A DNA stretch of 64,000 bases from contig OX638377.1 of NCBI GenBank assembly GCA_951813615.1, forward strand, positions 2,294,001 through 2,358,000, written 5' to 3'. Positions 16,318 to 26,618 of this stretch are shown piece after piece. The first letter of the stretch is position 1; every line of letters begins with the position of its first letter. Below the pieces are notes generated by a model. It was not told where the DNA came from. It was given only the letters and a program-made list of their open reading frames with translations, and made no database searches. The stretch is from an uncultured Latescibacterota bacterium. GTDB lineage: Bacteria; Latescibacterota; UBA2968; UBA8231. The position numbers were made by a program, and so were the translations under genes.

Positions 16318-17545
16318 GATTGCTTTCGCCGCTGTAAAGGTCTGCAAAGCGGGGGTCGTTTTGCGCGATCAGGGCGCGTTTTTTCAGTTGCGCGAAGAAA
16401 AGTGCCAAGACGATGCCGCCGATGCCTATTGGAATGGCTAGGTCGAGCCAGTGTAGGGTGATCCCAGTGCTGTGAAAGCTCGGCCCCTTTTCGGCGTGGA
16501 CTTTGGTGAAGGTCGGTGCCGTGATCCAGTACAGATCGACCAAGCGCATGAACACCAGGCCAGCGGCAATGGTGGCGAGCAGTTTGGTTTTGGACTTCAT
16601 GGTGCTAGATATAAGAAAGAGAAAGGGGACGGCAAAGTGAAAGGCCAGCAGCCCGTAGCCGACGTATTCCCAGCCGCCTTCTAGACGAGTTATGTACCAG
16701 GTGATCTCCTCGGGCAGATTAGCCGACCAGATGATGATCAACTGAGAAAAGGAGGTATATGCCCAGAGCATGACGCAGGCTAGCATAAAGGTGCCCAAGT
16801 CGCGCAGGTGCTGCTCGGTAATTACGCCCTGTAGCGGTGCCCGGCGCGAGAGGGGGACCGCGATGAGGTACGTGAACCCCCAGGCCATCAGCCCCATGCC
16901 TATGATGTAGATGATGCCGAAGATCGTCGAAAACCAATGCGGCTCAAGCGACATTAGCCAATCAATAGAAGCTAGCGTCGCGGTAAGAAAGAAGATGACG
17001 ATGCCCGGCCCGCTCAGGACCTGCATGCGATGGGTCGGGTGCGTCTCCGTCGTCTGATCCTGCTGCAGCGACCAGCGATTGAGCAGGAAGACGAACAGTC
17101 CCCAGATGGCGAAGTAGAGCACGGTGCGCGCGATAAACCACGGCTCGTTGAGAAAGGGGGCCTTTTGCTGGAGGATGCTGTCTTTTTGCACGACATTCTG
17201 GCGCGTCCATTCGTAGAGGTCGTGCAGGCCGAAAAAGAGGATCGGTAGTGACAGTACAAACAGCAACGGCAAGGTGCGGGTCCCGGCTTCGAGCAAACGC
17301 CGGATCGAAAATCCCCAAGTGCCACCGCCGACGTGGTGGATCATGAGGATGCCTAGACTACCCAAGGGCAGGCCGATCCAGAAGGTAAAGGCCAGCAAGT
17401 AAGAGCGAAAAAACTGCTCCTCGGCCGTGAAATAGCCGACCGCAGTAGCGGCCAAACCGGCCAAGCCCACCATCAGCGCGCGGCGCTGGAGATTGTCCAA
17501 ATAGGGATGCAGGGCAGCGGACTGTTGGGTAATCGACTCGTTCAT
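16310..17545 (-). CDS. actF: Alternative complex III subunit ActF (NrfD-like membrane subunit)
   Basis: A 411-residue integral membrane protein with about ten helices, the second, less conserved NrfD/PsrC-like subunit of alternative complex III. Visible helices include [60 protein letters not shown] and [19 protein letters not shown]. The [12 protein letters not shown] motif is typical of this subunit. Together with ActC it spans the membrane and may contribute to proton movement. Its ATG overlaps the actE stop (ATGA). Confidence 0.88.
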   Translation of the reverse strand: MNESITQQSAALHPYLDNLQRRALMVGLAGLAATAVGYFTAEEQFFRSYLLAFTFWIGLPLGSLGILMIHHVGGGTWGFSIRRLLEAGTRTLPLLFVLSLPILFFGLHDLYEWTRQNVVQKDSILQQKAPFLNEPWFIARTVLYFAIWGLFVFLLNRWSLQQDQTTETHPTHRMQVLSGPGIVIFFLTATLASIDWLMSLEPHWFSTIFGIIYIIGMGLMAWGFTYLIAVPLSRRAPLQGVITEQHLRDLGTFMLACVMLWAYTSFSQLIIIWSANLPEEITWYITRLEGGWEYVGYGLLAFHFAVPFLFLISSTMKSKTKLLATIAAGLVFMRLVDLYWITAPTFTKVHAEKGPSFHSTGITLHWLDLAIPIGIGGIVLALFFAQLKKRALIAQNDPRFADLYSGESNHG

Positions 17546-18126
17546 TGAAGTTGCCTTTGGTCCTCGGCCGGCAATTGGTCGAATTCGAGGTTCTGGCTTA
17601 GCTGTAACACCTTGATGTAGGCGGCGATGGCCCAGCGGTCAGCCACGGGAACGCGGGAGGCGTAGCTATACATGACGCCAAAGCCATTGGTCATGACATC
17701 GAAAAAGTGGCCGACGGGCACCTCGCGCAGCCGCTGTTGATGATAGGTTGGTGGCTGTTTGAGCCCGCGCTGGACGATCATGCCGTTGCCCGCGCCGGTC
17801 CTGCCGTGGCAGGGGGCGCAGAAAATGTTGAAGCGCTCCTGGCCGCGCTCTAGCAACTGGCGGTCCACGGCCACCGGCAAAGTCTCCGCGAGTTGGCCTT
17901 GTATTTTGCCTTGGTAGAAGTGCTCGTCGAGCATCAATTGGCCCCGCGCCACAGTGCCGTCAACCTGCGAGCGGAAAGACATGCCATCGGCAAAGAACGC
18001 CGAAGCTTCTAGTGGCTCGTATTTTTCCTGGTCGTACATGGCCTGCCGCAGTTCGCAACCGGCGGTGCCAATCAGCAACAGGGCCGCTCCCAACAGGGCC
18101 GCGAGCCGTCGCTTGGCGATGGTCAT
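17542..18126 (-). CDS. actE: Alternative complex III subunit ActE (monoheme cytochrome c lipoprotein)
   Basis: A 194-residue exported cytochrome. The N-terminus RRLAALLGAALLLIGTAGC ends in a lipobox, so the protein should be lipid-anchored on the periplasmic face. One heme motif, CAPCHGRTGAGNGMIVQRG, is followed by a probable Met ligand region near TNGFGVMYSYA and the terminal helix WAIAAYIKVLQLS. ActE is the likely exit point for electrons toward the caa3 oxidase. The ATG at 18126 lies one base after the actD stop; an in-frame upstream start would lengthen the signal without benefit. Confidence 0.9.
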   Translation of the reverse strand: MTIAKRRLAALLGAALLLIGTAGCELRQAMYDQEKYEPLEASAFFADGMSFRSQVDGTVARGQLMLDEHFYQGKIQGQLAETLPVAVDRQLLERGQERFNIFCAPCHGRTGAGNGMIVQRGLKQPPTYHQQRLREVPVGHFFDVMTNGFGVMYSYASRVPVADRWAIAAYIKVLQLSQNLEFDQLPAEDQRQLQ

Positions 18127-18127
18127 T

Positions 18128-18673
18128 TCACTTTTCAACTTCGACAACCTCATGCGGATTCAGGCCGCGCAGAAATTCCTCGGTTTTTTTGCGGTCGAAC
18201 TGGGGATCTTCGGCCTCGATGCTGAGAAAGAAGCGATCTTGGCTGGCGCGGGCGAAACTGGGCGCGTTGAAAACTGGGTGATAGGGCTGGGGCAAGCCGT
18301 TGGCGATGAACATACCAAAGGCCGAACTGAGCGCGGCAAAAAGGATGGTCAGCTCAAAGGTCACCGGGATGAACATCGGCCCGCTGTGCAAGGGCTTGCC
18401 GGCGATATTGAGCGGATAGTCGATGGCCGAAACCCAATAGCACAGGGAATAGCCCGTGATGGCGCCGAGCAGGCCAAAGGCGAAAACCAGCCATGGCAGC
18501 CTAGTGCGTGGAAAGCCGATGGCCTCGCCCAAGCCATGGACGGGCATGGGCGAATAGGCGTCGATCTTGCGATAGCCCGCGGCGAAGGTCGCCTTGGCCG
18601 CGACGAGCAAGTCATCGGGAGATTCAAATTCGGCCAGCAGGCCGTAGTGCGTTGATTCTTCGTGCTGCAACAT
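18128..18673 (-). CDS. actD: Alternative complex III subunit ActD (DUF3341)
   Basis: A 181-residue protein of the DUF3341 family. After a soluble N-terminus (HYGLLAEFESPDDLLVAAKATFAAGYRKIDAYSPMPVHGL) come two membrane helices (LPWLVFAFGLLGAITGYSL and FIPVTFELTILFAALSSAFGMFI) and a C-terminal region with RFFLSIEAEDPQFD. This matches the cytoplasm-facing, two-helix ActD subunit. It starts 12 bases after actC. Confidence 0.9.
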   Translation of the reverse strand: MLQHEESTHYGLLAEFESPDDLLVAAKATFAAGYRKIDAYSPMPVHGLGEAIGFPRTRLPWLVFAFGLLGAITGYSLCYWVSAIDYPLNIAGKPLHSGPMFIPVTFELTILFAALSSAFGMFIANGLPQPYHPVFNAPSFARASQDRFFLSIEAEDPQFDRKKTEEFLRGLNPHEVVEVEK

Positions 18674-18685
18674 AAGTTCAATGGC

Positions 18686-20059
18686 TCACTTGTGGTCTCC
18701 AGAGACCAGCAAATTGCGGATCTCGTGGATGGAAATCATCGGTAGGCCGCGGATGAACAGAAAAAACAGGACGATGAACAGGCCGATGGTCCCTACGTAG
18801 ATGGCGATGTCCCAAATCGTCGGGTGAAACATGTCCCAAGAAGAGGGCATAAAATCTCGGTGTAGGCTCGTGACGACGATGATAAAGCGCTCCAGCCACA
18901 TGCCGACGTTGATGAACTGAGAAATGAAAAATAGCCAGAACATGCTCGTGCGGAAGTGCCTAAACCACAGGAGCTGCGGCACGATTATGTTGCAGACAAT
19001 CAAAGCCCAGTAGAAGGGGCCGTACGGGCCTTTCATGCGATTTTGCATCATATAGCCCTCAAAGACACTGGCGCTGTACCAGGCGATGAGCTGCTCCATG
19101 AAATAGCCATAGCCGACAATCAGCCCGGAAGCTAGCATAACTTTGGCCATGTTGTTTAGATGGCGCTCGGTTATGAAGTCGTCCAAGCCATAGATCAGGC
19201 GCATGGGGATCATTAAGGTCAGCACCATGGCAAAGCCCGCGTAGATCGCCCCGGCGACGAAATAGGGAGGGAATATGGTCGTGTGCCATCCGGGTATAAG
19301 CCCGACGGCAAAGTCCAAACTGACGACGCTATGGACAGAAAGCACGAGGGGCGTGGAGAGGCCGGCCAGCAGGAGGGACGCCATTTCGTAGCGCTCCCAG
19401 TGAATGGCCGAGCCGCGCCAACCGAGCGCGAACACGCCGTAGAGGACTTGGGCGATGCGGTTTTTAGCGCGGTCGCGCAGACTCGCTAAGTCTGGGACCA
19501 AGCCGACATACCAAAAGACCAGCGACACTGTCAAATAGGTCGAGACCGCGAAGACGTCCCAGATCAGCGGGCTGCGGAATTGCGGCCAGATGTCCATGGA
19601 ATTGGGATAGGGCAACAGCCAGTAGCAAGCCAGCCAGGGCCGCCCGGTGTGAAAGAGCGGAAACTGCGCGGCGCAGAGCACGGCAAAGATGGTCATGGCT
19701 TCTGCTGCGCGGTTGATCGAGGTGCGCCACCGCTGCCGGAACAGCAGTAAAATCGCTGAGATCAGGGTGCCGGCGTGGCCGATACCGATCCACCAGACAA
19801 AATTGATGATGGCCCAACCCCAGCCCACCGGGTTGTTGATACCCCAAATGCCCACGCCCTCAAAGACCAAATAAGGAACGCCGATCATGAACCCGTGCAG
19901 CAACAAGAAGCCCACAGCAAAGCAGATGAACCACGCCAGTGGGGTGTTTTTGGTTAGGACGATCCCGCTGATCTTGTCGGTGATCGAGGTGTACGAGGTC
20001 TGGCTCGGGCCGAGTTCCGATACTGGGGGGCGATAAGGCGTTTTCGCAGTTTCGGACAT
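18686..20059 (-). CDS. actC: Alternative complex III subunit ActC (NrfD-like, quinol-oxidising)
   Basis: A 457-residue membrane protein with about ten helices and the NrfD/PsrC signature: [35 protein letters not shown], then the [15 protein letters not shown] segment and [32 protein letters not shown]. The His and Asp in these loops are those associated with quinol binding. It passes electrons to the iron-sulfur clusters of ActB. The ATG at 20059 lies one base beyond the actB stop; the longer in-frame alternative would overlap actB. Confidence 0.93.
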   Translation of the reverse strand: MSETAKTPYRPPVSELGPSQTSYTSITDKISGIVLTKNTPLAWFICFAVGFLLLHGFMIGVPYLVFEGVGIWGINNPVGWGWAIINFVWWIGIGHAGTLISAILLLFRQRWRTSINRAAEAMTIFAVLCAAQFPLFHTGRPWLACYWLLPYPNSMDIWPQFRSPLIWDVFAVSTYLTVSLVFWYVGLVPDLASLRDRAKNRIAQVLYGVFALGWRGSAIHWERYEMASLLLAGLSTPLVLSVHSVVSLDFAVGLIPGWHTTIFPPYFVAGAIYAGFAMVLTLMIPMRLIYGLDDFITERHLNNMAKVMLASGLIVGYGYFMEQLIAWYSASVFEGYMMQNRMKGPYGPFYWALIVCNIIVPQLLWFRHFRTSMFWLFFISQFINVGMWLERFIIVVTSLHRDFMPSSWDMFHPTIWDIAIYVGTIGLFIVLFFLFIRGLPMISIHEIRNLLVSGDHK

Positions 20060-20060
20060 G

Positions 20061-23042
20061 CTAAGCCTCGGCAATCTTGGGATTCGGGTTTTTGATACTT
20101 GCTAAATACGTAGTGCGGGGCCGCGTGTTCAACTCGGTGAGAATGCCGTAGTTGAGCGGCGATGCCTTGAGGGTGGAGACTTGGCTATTGGGATCGTTGA
20201 TATCTCCGAAGACGATGGCTTCGGTGGGACAGGCCTGCTCGCAGGCGGTGACAATCTCGCCATCGCCGATGGTGCGACTGGCCTTTTTGGCCTCAATGCG
20301 CGCTTGATTGATGCGCTGGACGCAGTACGTGCATTTTTCCATTACACCGCGGGAGCGCGTGGTGACATCTGGGTTGCGCTGCAATTTTAAGCTCTCGGTA
20401 TCGCGGTCGGCGTATTGGAGGAAATTGAAGCGCCGGACCTTGTAGGGACAGTTGTTGGCGCAGTAGCGGGTACCGACGCAGCGATTGTAGGTCATGTCGT
20501 TGAGACCTTCGTCGCTATGCGTCGTCGCTGCGACCGGACAGACCAACTCGCAGGGAGCGTTTTCGCACTGCATGCAAGGCACAGGCTGGTGCACGATCTG
20601 GGGGTTGTCGAGCGAGCCTTGGTAGTAGCGATCAACGCGAATCCAAGGCATTTCGCGGCCGTTGAGGACTTCGTCTTTGCCGACGATGGGGATGTTGTTT
20701 TCGGCTTGGCAGGCCGTTGCACACGCATTGCAGCCGATGCAGGCCCCTAGATCGATGACCATGCCCCAAGCATAGCCCGTGTACTGGTGATCCGTGCGGT
20801 TGTGCAGCGTCAGGTCATCGGGCGGATCGTGGGCTCCCTCGTGGGCAAAGTGCGGATGCGCTTGGTAGTGGTCCAGCGAGGCTTGGCGTAAGAGATTGCG
20901 GCCTTCCATTCTGTAGTGATCTTGGGTGCAGGCGAGGCTGTAGTGGTCGTACGAGCCGCTGACCTGTAGGCCGGTGCCGCTCCACAAAGCCGCCGTCGGC
21001 CGCAGGGCATAGGCATTGAAGCCCGTGTCGCGCCCGACGCGGCCACTACGCTGTTGGCCGTAGCCCAAGTGCAGGGTGACGACGCCGTCGGCTTGGCCGG
21101 GCACGACCCAAACCGCAGCATTGATCGCGCGCCCATCAAAGCGCAACTCGGCGAGGAATTCGTTCTCGAGTCGCAGGCGCTCGGCCGTGGCTGGGCTGAC
21201 GAGGGCGGCGTTGTCCCAAGTGAGCTTCGTGATGGGCTTCGGAGTTTCCTGTAGCCAAGCGTTGTTGGCAAAGCGCCCGTCCCACACCATGGGGTCGGGC
21301 CGAAAGTGGATTTCGAGATCTTCTTCCTCGGGAAGGCTCCCAGTCGTTGCCGGCAACTGCAAAGTACCTAGCTCCACGGCTTGGGGCTCAGGGCGCGCGC
21401 CCTCAATGAAGCCGTCGTGCAGTGCACGGCGCCAAGCGGTCGCGTCCAGTCCTTGGCTCTCCCAGTACTGGTGCACGATGTCGAGGTCGGGGACTCCGGG
21501 CTGGCCGGTGAGCACCGCCAAGATATCGTGCGCTGATTTGCTCTTGTAAAGCGGGCGAATCAGCGGCTGGACGATCGTGGCAAGGCCGTCGTGAGCACGG
21601 GTGTCGCTCCACGCTTCGAGAAAGTGCGATTCCGGAATGTGCCAGTGGCAGAGTTCCGCCGTTTCGTTGTCGTATTGGCCGAGGTGGACGCGGTAGCCGA
21701 CCTTGTCGAGCGCTGCAGCAAAGTCGAGGTCTACGGGCGCGTCGTACACCGGATTGCCGCCGAGAATGAACAGGGATTCGACCTGACTGGCGTTCATGTC
21801 GGCGACTAAAGCGGCTAGCGACTCGCGCTGGTCAACCGACTCGACTTCGAGGGGTTTGGTGTAGTGTACGGTTGTGTCCGCGTTGCCTAGGGCGTGGTTG
21901 ATCGCATGAGCCAAAGCGTGTACCGCGGGAGACTGTTGGTCTCCAGCGAGCACGAGGCTTTGGCCGGAATTGGCCTTTAGGTCGTCGACTAGGGCCGCAA
22001 TCCAAGCATCGTGGGCTGAGAAGTCGGCGGGAACGCTCGGCCCCTGCCAGTCGATGCCAAGCCCTTGGGCTACCTTTAAGGCCACCGCTTCGATGTGGGC
22101 CGTACCTAGGGCCAAGCGGTGATCGGCTATGCTGCCAGTAGCCGTTGGGCTGCTTTCGACTGCATAGAGCCGGTTGCTAGCCTTAGAGCCGTCGCGGACC
22201 CGGCGACCGGCCGCGAAATCCCGCGCGTGGCGGACATTGCCAGCGCCGCTGTAGGTAAAGTCCGCGTCCAGCGATAGAATGACGTTGGCTTTGGCTACGT
22301 CGTAAGACGCATGGACCGGCTCGCCAAACGCCATTTGGGCTCCGGCGCGGGCGTTGTCGCGATTGACCGGTTCGTACTGGTGCCACTGGGCTTGGGGGAA
22401 TTTGTCCCGCAGAGCCTGTAATTGGTGCCCGAGGGTCGGAGAAGTGACCGTCTGGGTCAGGATGCGCAGGCCAGCGCCGCCGTTGGCCTCGTGCGAGTTC
22501 AGCCGCTGCGTCAGATCGGCTAGGAAGATACTCCAAGCACTGATGCGACCGGCGTTTTTGACCGTTTGCGACCGGTCGGGATCGTAGAGGTCGAGGATCG
22601 AAGCTTGGACCAGCGCATTGGAGCCACGGGTGCCGGAGGGATGCTCGGGATTACCCTCAATTTTGGTCGGTCGCCCCATGTGGCTCTCAACTAGGATGCC
22701 CATGCCAATACCGCCGAGCGAGGTGGCTGAAGCAAAGTACTGCGGCTTACCGGGGATGACGTTTTCGGGGGCCCGGACCTGGGGCACTATTTTTTCGCTG
22801 GGCTGAATCGTGCAGCCCGAAAGCCCGCCCAGTGCCAGCGATGCACTCATGAGCTTGAGAAAATTCCGCCGACTTACCGGATCCTTCAACTCGGCAGCTT
22901 GCTCGGGGAACTCTCGCTGGACCATGGCGGCGAATTCTTCGGTCTGGGCCAATTGGTCCAGGCTGCGCCAGTACTCTTGGCCCTGGGCGGCTTCTAGGCG
23001 GGCGCGGATGGCCGAGAGATCGATGTTTTTTCTGGTTTCCAT
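20061..23042 (-). CDS. actB: Alternative complex III subunit ActB (molybdopterin-oxidoreductase-like plus ferredoxin domain)
   Basis: A 993-residue fusion. A twin-arginine motif, [17 protein letters not shown], is at residues 57-73 behind a ~55-residue leader, with Cys77 as a possible lipobox. The long middle resembles molybdopterin oxidoreductases without the cofactor-binding features. The C-terminal quarter is a poly-ferredoxin with four Cys groups: [41 protein letters not shown] and CTYCVQ...CEQACP. These clusters carry electrons from the quinol site of ActC to the hemes of ActA and ActE. It begins one base after actA. Confidence 0.95.
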   Translation of the reverse strand: METRKNIDLSAIRARLEAAQGQEYWRSLDQLAQTEEFAAMVQREFPEQAAELKDPVSRRNFLKLMSASLALGGLSGCTIQPSEKIVPQVRAPENVIPGKPQYFASATSLGGIGMGILVESHMGRPTKIEGNPEHPSGTRGSNALVQASILDLYDPDRSQTVKNAGRISAWSIFLADLTQRLNSHEANGGAGLRILTQTVTSPTLGHQLQALRDKFPQAQWHQYEPVNRDNARAGAQMAFGEPVHASYDVAKANVILSLDADFTYSGAGNVRHARDFAAGRRVRDGSKASNRLYAVESSPTATGSIADHRLALGTAHIEAVALKVAQGLGIDWQGPSVPADFSAHDAWIAALVDDLKANSGQSLVLAGDQQSPAVHALAHAINHALGNADTTVHYTKPLEVESVDQRESLAALVADMNASQVESLFILGGNPVYDAPVDLDFAAALDKVGYRVHLGQYDNETAELCHWHIPESHFLEAWSDTRAHDGLATIVQPLIRPLYKSKSAHDILAVLTGQPGVPDLDIVHQYWESQGLDATAWRRALHDGFIEGARPEPQAVELGTLQLPATTGSLPEEEDLEIHFRPDPMVWDGRFANNAWLQETPKPITKLTWDNAALVSPATAERLRLENEFLAELRFDGRAINAAVWVVPGQADGVVTLHLGYGQQRSGRVGRDTGFNAYALRPTAALWSGTGLQVSGSYDHYSLACTQDHYRMEGRNLLRQASLDHYQAHPHFAHEGAHDPPDDLTLHNRTDHQYTGYAWGMVIDLGACIGCNACATACQAENNIPIVGKDEVLNGREMPWIRVDRYYQGSLDNPQIVHQPVPCMQCENAPCELVCPVAATTHSDEGLNDMTYNRCVGTRYCANNCPYKVRRFNFLQYADRDTESLKLQRNPDVTTRSRGVMEKCTYCVQRINQARIEAKKASRTIGDGEIVTACEQACPTEAIVFGDINDPNSQVSTLKASPLNYGILTELNTRPRTTYLASIKNPNPKIAEA

Positions 23043-23043
23043 G

Positions 23044-23700
23044 TTAGCGGTGGCAGATAGAGCAGTTGGTGAGTTGGCTGGTCTGCACGCCGTATTCGGC
23101 GACGAGTTGTGCGCCCAAGCTTTCTTGGTCGGCTGGATACTGGTAGTTCATATTAAAGACTTGGTCGCGCGGGCGGATGTACTGGGCGGGATCGCGGTGG
23201 CAATCGAGGCACCACTCCATATTTAGGGATTCGGCTTTCCACATCAGGGGCATCTGATCGACTTGGCCGTGGCACGACTGGCAGCCAATACCTTGATTGA
23301 CGTGGATGCTGTGGTTGAAATAGGCGAAGTCGGGTAGGTCGTGGACGCGATTCCACTCGATGGGCACATTGTCGCGGAAACTGGCGCGCACGGGTTCAAG
23401 AATGGGCGCTTCGGTCCAGATCTGCGAGTGGCAGGTCATGCAGGTCTCGGTCGGGGGAACGCCGGCGAAAGCACTTTCCTCGACAGTGGTGTGGCAATAG
23501 CGGCAGTCGATGCCCATGCCGGTGACGTGGTGCTTGTGGCTGAAGGGAACGGGCTGATCGATGGGTACGTTGACTTGGTTGACGAAATAAATGCGATTGA
23601 TATTGAGGACGATAGCGAGGATACTGCCGACTAGGACGAGGCCAACGAGAATGCTGGCTTTGGAAGCCCAGTTAGCGCTGCGCGGAAATACTTGAGCCAT
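23044..23700 (-). CDS. actA: Alternative complex III subunit ActA (pentaheme cytochrome c)
   Basis: A 218-residue protein with an N-terminal membrane anchor (ASILVGLVLVGSILAIVLNI) and five heme-attachment motifs in order: CRYCH, CMTCH, CQSCH, CLDCH and CSICH. Additional His residues (SHKHHVTG, NHSIHVNQG) are likely distal ligands. Five hemes are the established count for ActA. It is the first gene of the twelve-gene operon and has a promoter-like sequence about 67 bases upstream, though no clear ribosome-binding site precedes its ATG. Confidence 0.94.
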   Translation of the reverse strand: MAQVFPRSANWASKASILVGLVLVGSILAIVLNINRIYFVNQVNVPIDQPVPFSHKHHVTGMGIDCRYCHTTVEESAFAGVPPTETCMTCHSQIWTEAPILEPVRASFRDNVPIEWNRVHDLPDFAYFNHSIHVNQGIGCQSCHGQVDQMPLMWKAESLNMEWCLDCHRDPAQYIRPRDQVFNMNYQYPADQESLGAQLVAEYGVQTSQLTNCSICHR

Positions 23701-23766
23701 ATTTCAATTAGTTTAGCTGAGGTTGTAGAAAGCTGGCCTTACCTCTTCAGGCCAAAACAGTCTTGT

Positions 23767-23794
23767 AAATTAGGCCAGTTTAGTTTGGTGTCAA
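23767..23794 (-). promoter_or_regulatory. Probable promoter of the act-cox operon
   Basis: Read on the minus strand: TTGACA (23794-23789), a 16-base spacer and TAATTT (23772-23767). Transcription would start near 23760 and leave a leader of about 60 bases before actA. It diverges from the tRNA-Arg promoter. Confidence 0.5.
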
Positions 23795-23819
23795 TACATG
23801 CGATAAAAAACGTGGACAT

Positions 23820-23846
23820 TTGACTTTGGGTCTCTCGCGGTATAAT
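23820..23846 (+). promoter_or_regulatory. Probable promoter of tRNA-Arg
   Basis: TTGACT (23820-23825) and a perfect TATAAT (23841-23846), 15 bases apart, end 21 bases before the tRNA. The consensus -10 is striking although the spacer is short. Confidence 0.55.
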
Positions 23847-23867
23847 ATGAATAGCGTCCCTCCTATA

Positions 23868-23941
23868 ACCCCCGTAGCTCAGCAGGATAGAGCAACAGAT
23901 TCCTAATCTGTGGGTCGGCGGTTCGAATCCGCCCGGGGGTA
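23868..23941 (+). tRNA. tRNA-Arg (anticodon CCT)
   Basis: The acceptor ACCCCCG pairs with CGGGGGT, the D-arm is GCTCAGCAGGATAGAGC, the anticodon stem ACAGA/TCTGT carries loop TTCCTAA, and the T-arm contains GGTTCGAATCC. CCA is not encoded, unlike the other three tRNAs here. Between 23942 and 24046 I see only a T-rich stretch likely to end the transcript. Confidence 0.95.
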
Positions 23942-24046
23942 GTTCTTTTCTTTGTTACTGGTTGCCTTCCAACTAGTTACGGAATTTCGGTGCATTCCCG
24001 CCTAGCAGCGAATGATACGACTCAGATCAATAGGTTGCACAGTGAG

Positions 24047-25519
24047 ATGACAAGGAGTGAAGAGACGCTACAAATCGCCGGCCAAGTCGAAGCCATGCTT
24101 GCGGCCTTGGACCGGCTTTCTCCCTTCAATCAGCTACTCGGACCCGCCGAGATTGAGCCGTTGCGCTCCTTGCTGCGTTGTGCGCAGGCGTGTGCCGACA
24201 GGCTGGCGGCCGGTAAAGAGGCACAGCGCACGGCGGACGAGCTAGCCATGCAACACCAGCGTTGCTCCGATGTACTCCTAGCGGCGGCGCTCAACGGCGA
24301 TTGGGGTGGTGGTGCGCCGGATTTACAAGGGCTGTTGCTCAACCGGCTCCTCGATGGCCAACACTCGTTTTTGTGCGCTTGCGAAGAGCAAGTCCCAGCA
24401 GAGGTGCCCGCCGCGCTATACCAAGTTGCACGGCGCGATTTGCAAAGTGCTGCGGCCTTGGCTCGTCCCCCGTGGGGGGTATGGTTGCGGTTAATCGGTG
24501 CCGCCGCCGAACCGTTGGCTCCCATGCCCGGGGATGGGGTGGAGCCGACAGCCGTTGGCCAACTGAAAGAGCGTTTTGCCCACAGCGAGGATTGGGCTGA
24601 GTTGGCTGAGGCGCTCGGATGCTTGATCCACGAGTGCGGGAGGGGTACGCTGCGCCGATTCCCGGCCTTTCGCTTGGTCGATAGGGAGGGCAAGCCCAGC
24701 TTGGAACCCATCCGCCACTTCGCGGAATTTCCCCTCGGCTGGCTGGAGGGCAACGAAGCGAGAATCCAAGTCCTTGAGGAAAATACGCGCCATTTTCTCG
24801 CTGGTTATCGGGCGCACAATGCGCTGATCTGGGGGCCGCGCGGCGGCGGCAAATCGACGCTGATACGGGCCTTGGTGGGAAAGTTCTTTGATCGCGGCCT
24901 GCGCGCCGTCGAAATCGCCCCTTCTTGCTACCATCTGTTGCCCGATCTCTTTGCCCTCGTCCGGGGGCGTTGCCAGCGCTTTGTAGGCGTGCTGGACAAT
25001 GTGTCCCTAGATCGGGGCGACAACAACCTGCACCTGCTCTCGCGGATGCTCGACGGGGGACTCGAAGCGTGTCCGGACAACTTGGTCTTCTATGCGACCT
25101 CCAACTACAAGGACCTAGTCGACCGGGAAGGCGAGCGTCCGCAAGGGTTGGGCCAGATGCAGCTAGACGATGAGCGTCCCAACCGAGTCAACCAAGGCAT
25201 TCAGGCCGAATTCTACGACCCTCAGCAACTGCAACGCCTCGATGAGGAACGAGCGCTCGACGATCGTTTTGCGCTCAAGGTCTTCCTCGATCTGCCCAGC
25301 CGGCAGCAATATCGCGCCATGGTTCTGTCCTATGCGCGTCGGGCGGGGATAGACCTGCCGGAAGAAGACTTATTGGCCGCTTTCGAGGTTTGGCGGATGC
25401 GACACAACCACGATTTAGTCGGAGGCCGGACGGCGCGGGACTTCATCGACGCCTACTTGCCGCAGTACTTGCGCGACAAGGGCGAGTCCAATCAATCTTC
25501 GAGTAGCTCGATCTCGTAA
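24047..25519 (+). CDS. DUF815-family AAA-like ATPase
   Basis: A 490-residue protein with a variable helical N-terminal half and a conserved ATPase half. LPLGWLEGNEARIQVLEENT-type lead-in is followed by Walker A ALIWGPRGGGKSTLIRAL, Walker B FVGVLDNVSLD and sensor-like LVFYATSNYKDLV. The block DDERPNRVNQG precedes LDDRFALKVFLDLPSRQQYRAMV and the C-terminal GGRTARDFIDAYLP. DUF815 ATPases are widespread with unknown biological role. The start is uncertain: ATG 24047 is chosen, but a GTG at 23990 is also open. The 3' end overlaps the convergent glyoxalase gene by 28 bases. Confidence 0.85.
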   Translation: MTRSEETLQIAGQVEAMLAALDRLSPFNQLLGPAEIEPLRSLLRCAQACADRLAAGKEAQRTADELAMQHQRCSDVLLAAALNGDWGGGAPDLQGLLLNRLLDGQHSFLCACEEQVPAEVPAALYQVARRDLQSAAALARPPWGVWLRLIGAAAEPLAPMPGDGVEPTAVGQLKERFAHSEDWAELAEALGCLIHECGRGTLRRFPAFRLVDREGKPSLEPIRHFAEFPLGWLEGNEARIQVLEENTRHFLAGYRAHNALIWGPRGGGKSTLIRALVGKFFDRGLRAVEIAPSCYHLLPDLFALVRGRCQRFVGVLDNVSLDRGDNNLHLLSRMLDGGLEACPDNLVFYATSNYKDLVDREGERPQGLGQMQLDDERPNRVNQGIQAEFYDPQQLQRLDEERALDDRFALKVFLDLPSRQQYRAMVLSYARRAGIDLPEEDLLAAFEVWRMRHNHDLVGGRTARDFIDAYLPQYLRDKGESNQSSSSSIS

Positions 25520-25869
25520 CCGTCGGGATCGTCGATAAAGGCCATCTTGCGGCCGGTGGGGAAGGTCGTGCGCCAATCGCTAGGCCATATTTCGATGCCG
25601 TTGTTTTCCAACGCGTCGCAAAAGCCAATCAAGTCGGGAACCGAGATTGCGAGGTGCATGAGATCTTCGGGCACGGCGAGTTGGTAATCGGCGGAATAGG
25701 TCAATTCTAGCGTGTGTTCATTGCCGGGCAGTTCGAGGTGGGCGATCTGGTTGCCAGCGGGCGATTTATCGGAGCGGCTCCGGACCTCAAAGCCGAGATG
25801 GGTGCAATACCACTCAATGGAGCGGTCGAGATCGCTGACGCGGATGCGGGTGTGCAGAAGGCGGGCCAT
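25492..25869 (-). CDS. Glyoxalase I-like VOC-family protein
   Basis: A 125-residue protein with the paired beta-alpha-beta-beta-beta modules of the vicinal-oxygen-chelate fold. Metal ligands of glyoxalase I can be matched: His in LLHTRIRVSDLDRSIEWY, Glu in HTLELTYS, His in LMHLAISV and Glu in DPDGYEIELLE. It probably detoxifies methylglyoxal as its glutathione adduct, consistent with a glutaredoxin gene in the same genome. FIDDPDGY is the classic lactoylglutathione lyase end. GAAAGGATATCCCT-like sequence precedes the ATG. Confidence 0.88.
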   Translation of the reverse strand: MARLLHTRIRVSDLDRSIEWYCTHLGFEVRSRSDKSPAGNQIAHLELPGNEHTLELTYSADYQLAVPEDLMHLAISVPDLIGFCDALENNGIEIWPSDWRTTFPTGRKMAFIDDPDGYEIELLED

Positions 25870-25979
25870 AGGGATATCCTTTCATAATTAAGGTGGGCAC
25901 TGCTGCGCGTATAGACAGTCCCTTGCGCGGGTTGGAACAAGGCGCGTAGATTAAATCGGTAGGAGGTAGAAGCGAAAAA

Positions 25980-26066
25980 TGGTGCCGAAGAGAGGACTCG
26001 AACCTCCACGGGGTTGCCCCCACATGGTCCTGAACCATGCGCGTCTACCAATTTCGCCACTTCGGC
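25980..26066 (-). tRNA. tRNA-Leu (anticodon CAG)
   Basis: On the minus strand GCCGAAG pairs with CTTCGGC, followed by A and encoded CCA. The anticodon stem CATGG/CCATG carries the loop TTCAGGA, and a long variable arm GTGGGGGCAACCCCGT identifies a class II tRNA. Total 87 bases. Confidence 0.96.
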
Positions 26067-26079
26067 AACTAAAAAGCAA

Positions 26080-26108
26080 AAGCTAAATGCAGGGTTTGCA
26101 GCCGTCAA
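26080..26108 (-). promoter_or_regulatory. Candidate promoter of tRNA-Leu
   Basis: Minus-strand TTGACG (26108-26103), 17-base spacer and TAGCTT (26085-26080), 14 bases before the tRNA. A weak -10 makes this tentative. No comparably clear plus-strand promoter for smpB is visible in the same interval. Confidence 0.35.
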
Positions 26109-26138
26109 GCCCGGTTCCTTCGTGAAAATAGGCTGGTT

Positions 26139-26618
26139 ATGGCCAAAACGGAAAGTGATGCCAAGCGGGAGTTGATCGCCGTGCAAAACCGCAAAGCCCG
26201 GCACGACTACGAGATAATGGGCCGCTATGAAACCGGCATTGTCTTGCGCGGCACGGAAGTCAAGTCGCTGCGCGCTGGGCGCGCCAACCTCAAGGACAGC
26301 TTTGCGTTGGTTGAACGAGGTGAAATTTTCCTGCACAATGTCCACATTGCCCACTACGAGCAGGGCAACAGTTTCAACCACGATCCGGAGCGCGTGCGCA
26401 AATTGCTCTTGCACCGCAGCGAAATCCGCAGGCTGACCGGGAGGACCCAACAGCAGGGCCTTACTTTGGTGCCGCTGAAGATCTACTTCAAGCGCGGCAA
26501 GGCCAAGGTGGAATTGGCTTTAGTGCGCGGCAAAAAGCAGTTCGACAAGCGCCGAACTTTGGCCCAACGCCAAGCCGACCGCGACGTCGAACGGGCTCTC
26601 AAGGAGCGACACCAGTGA
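26139..26618 (+). CDS. smpB: SsrA-binding protein SmpB
   Basis: A 159-residue protein with the full SmpB OB-barrel: [38 protein letters not shown], then [32 protein letters not shown] and [29 protein letters not shown]. The basic C-terminal tail, [20 protein letters not shown], inserts in the ribosomal mRNA channel during trans-translation. It forms an operon with the ATPase and rph that follow: its TGA overlaps the next GTG. The tmRNA gene is not in the window. Confidence 0.97.
   Translation: MAKTESDAKRELIAVQNRKARHDYEIMGRYETGIVLRGTEVKSLRAGRANLKDSFALVERGEIFLHNVHIAHYEQGNSFNHDPERVRKLLLHRSEIRRLTGRTQQQGLTLVPLKIYFKRGKAKVELALVRGKKQFDKRRTLAQRQADRDVERALKERHQ

Noticed and set aside
25707..26450. A 247-codon minus-strand frame across tRNA-Leu and smpB
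   Set aside because: It is antisense to smpB and reads through the tRNA (AKLVDAHGSG...); the genes it overlaps are clear.
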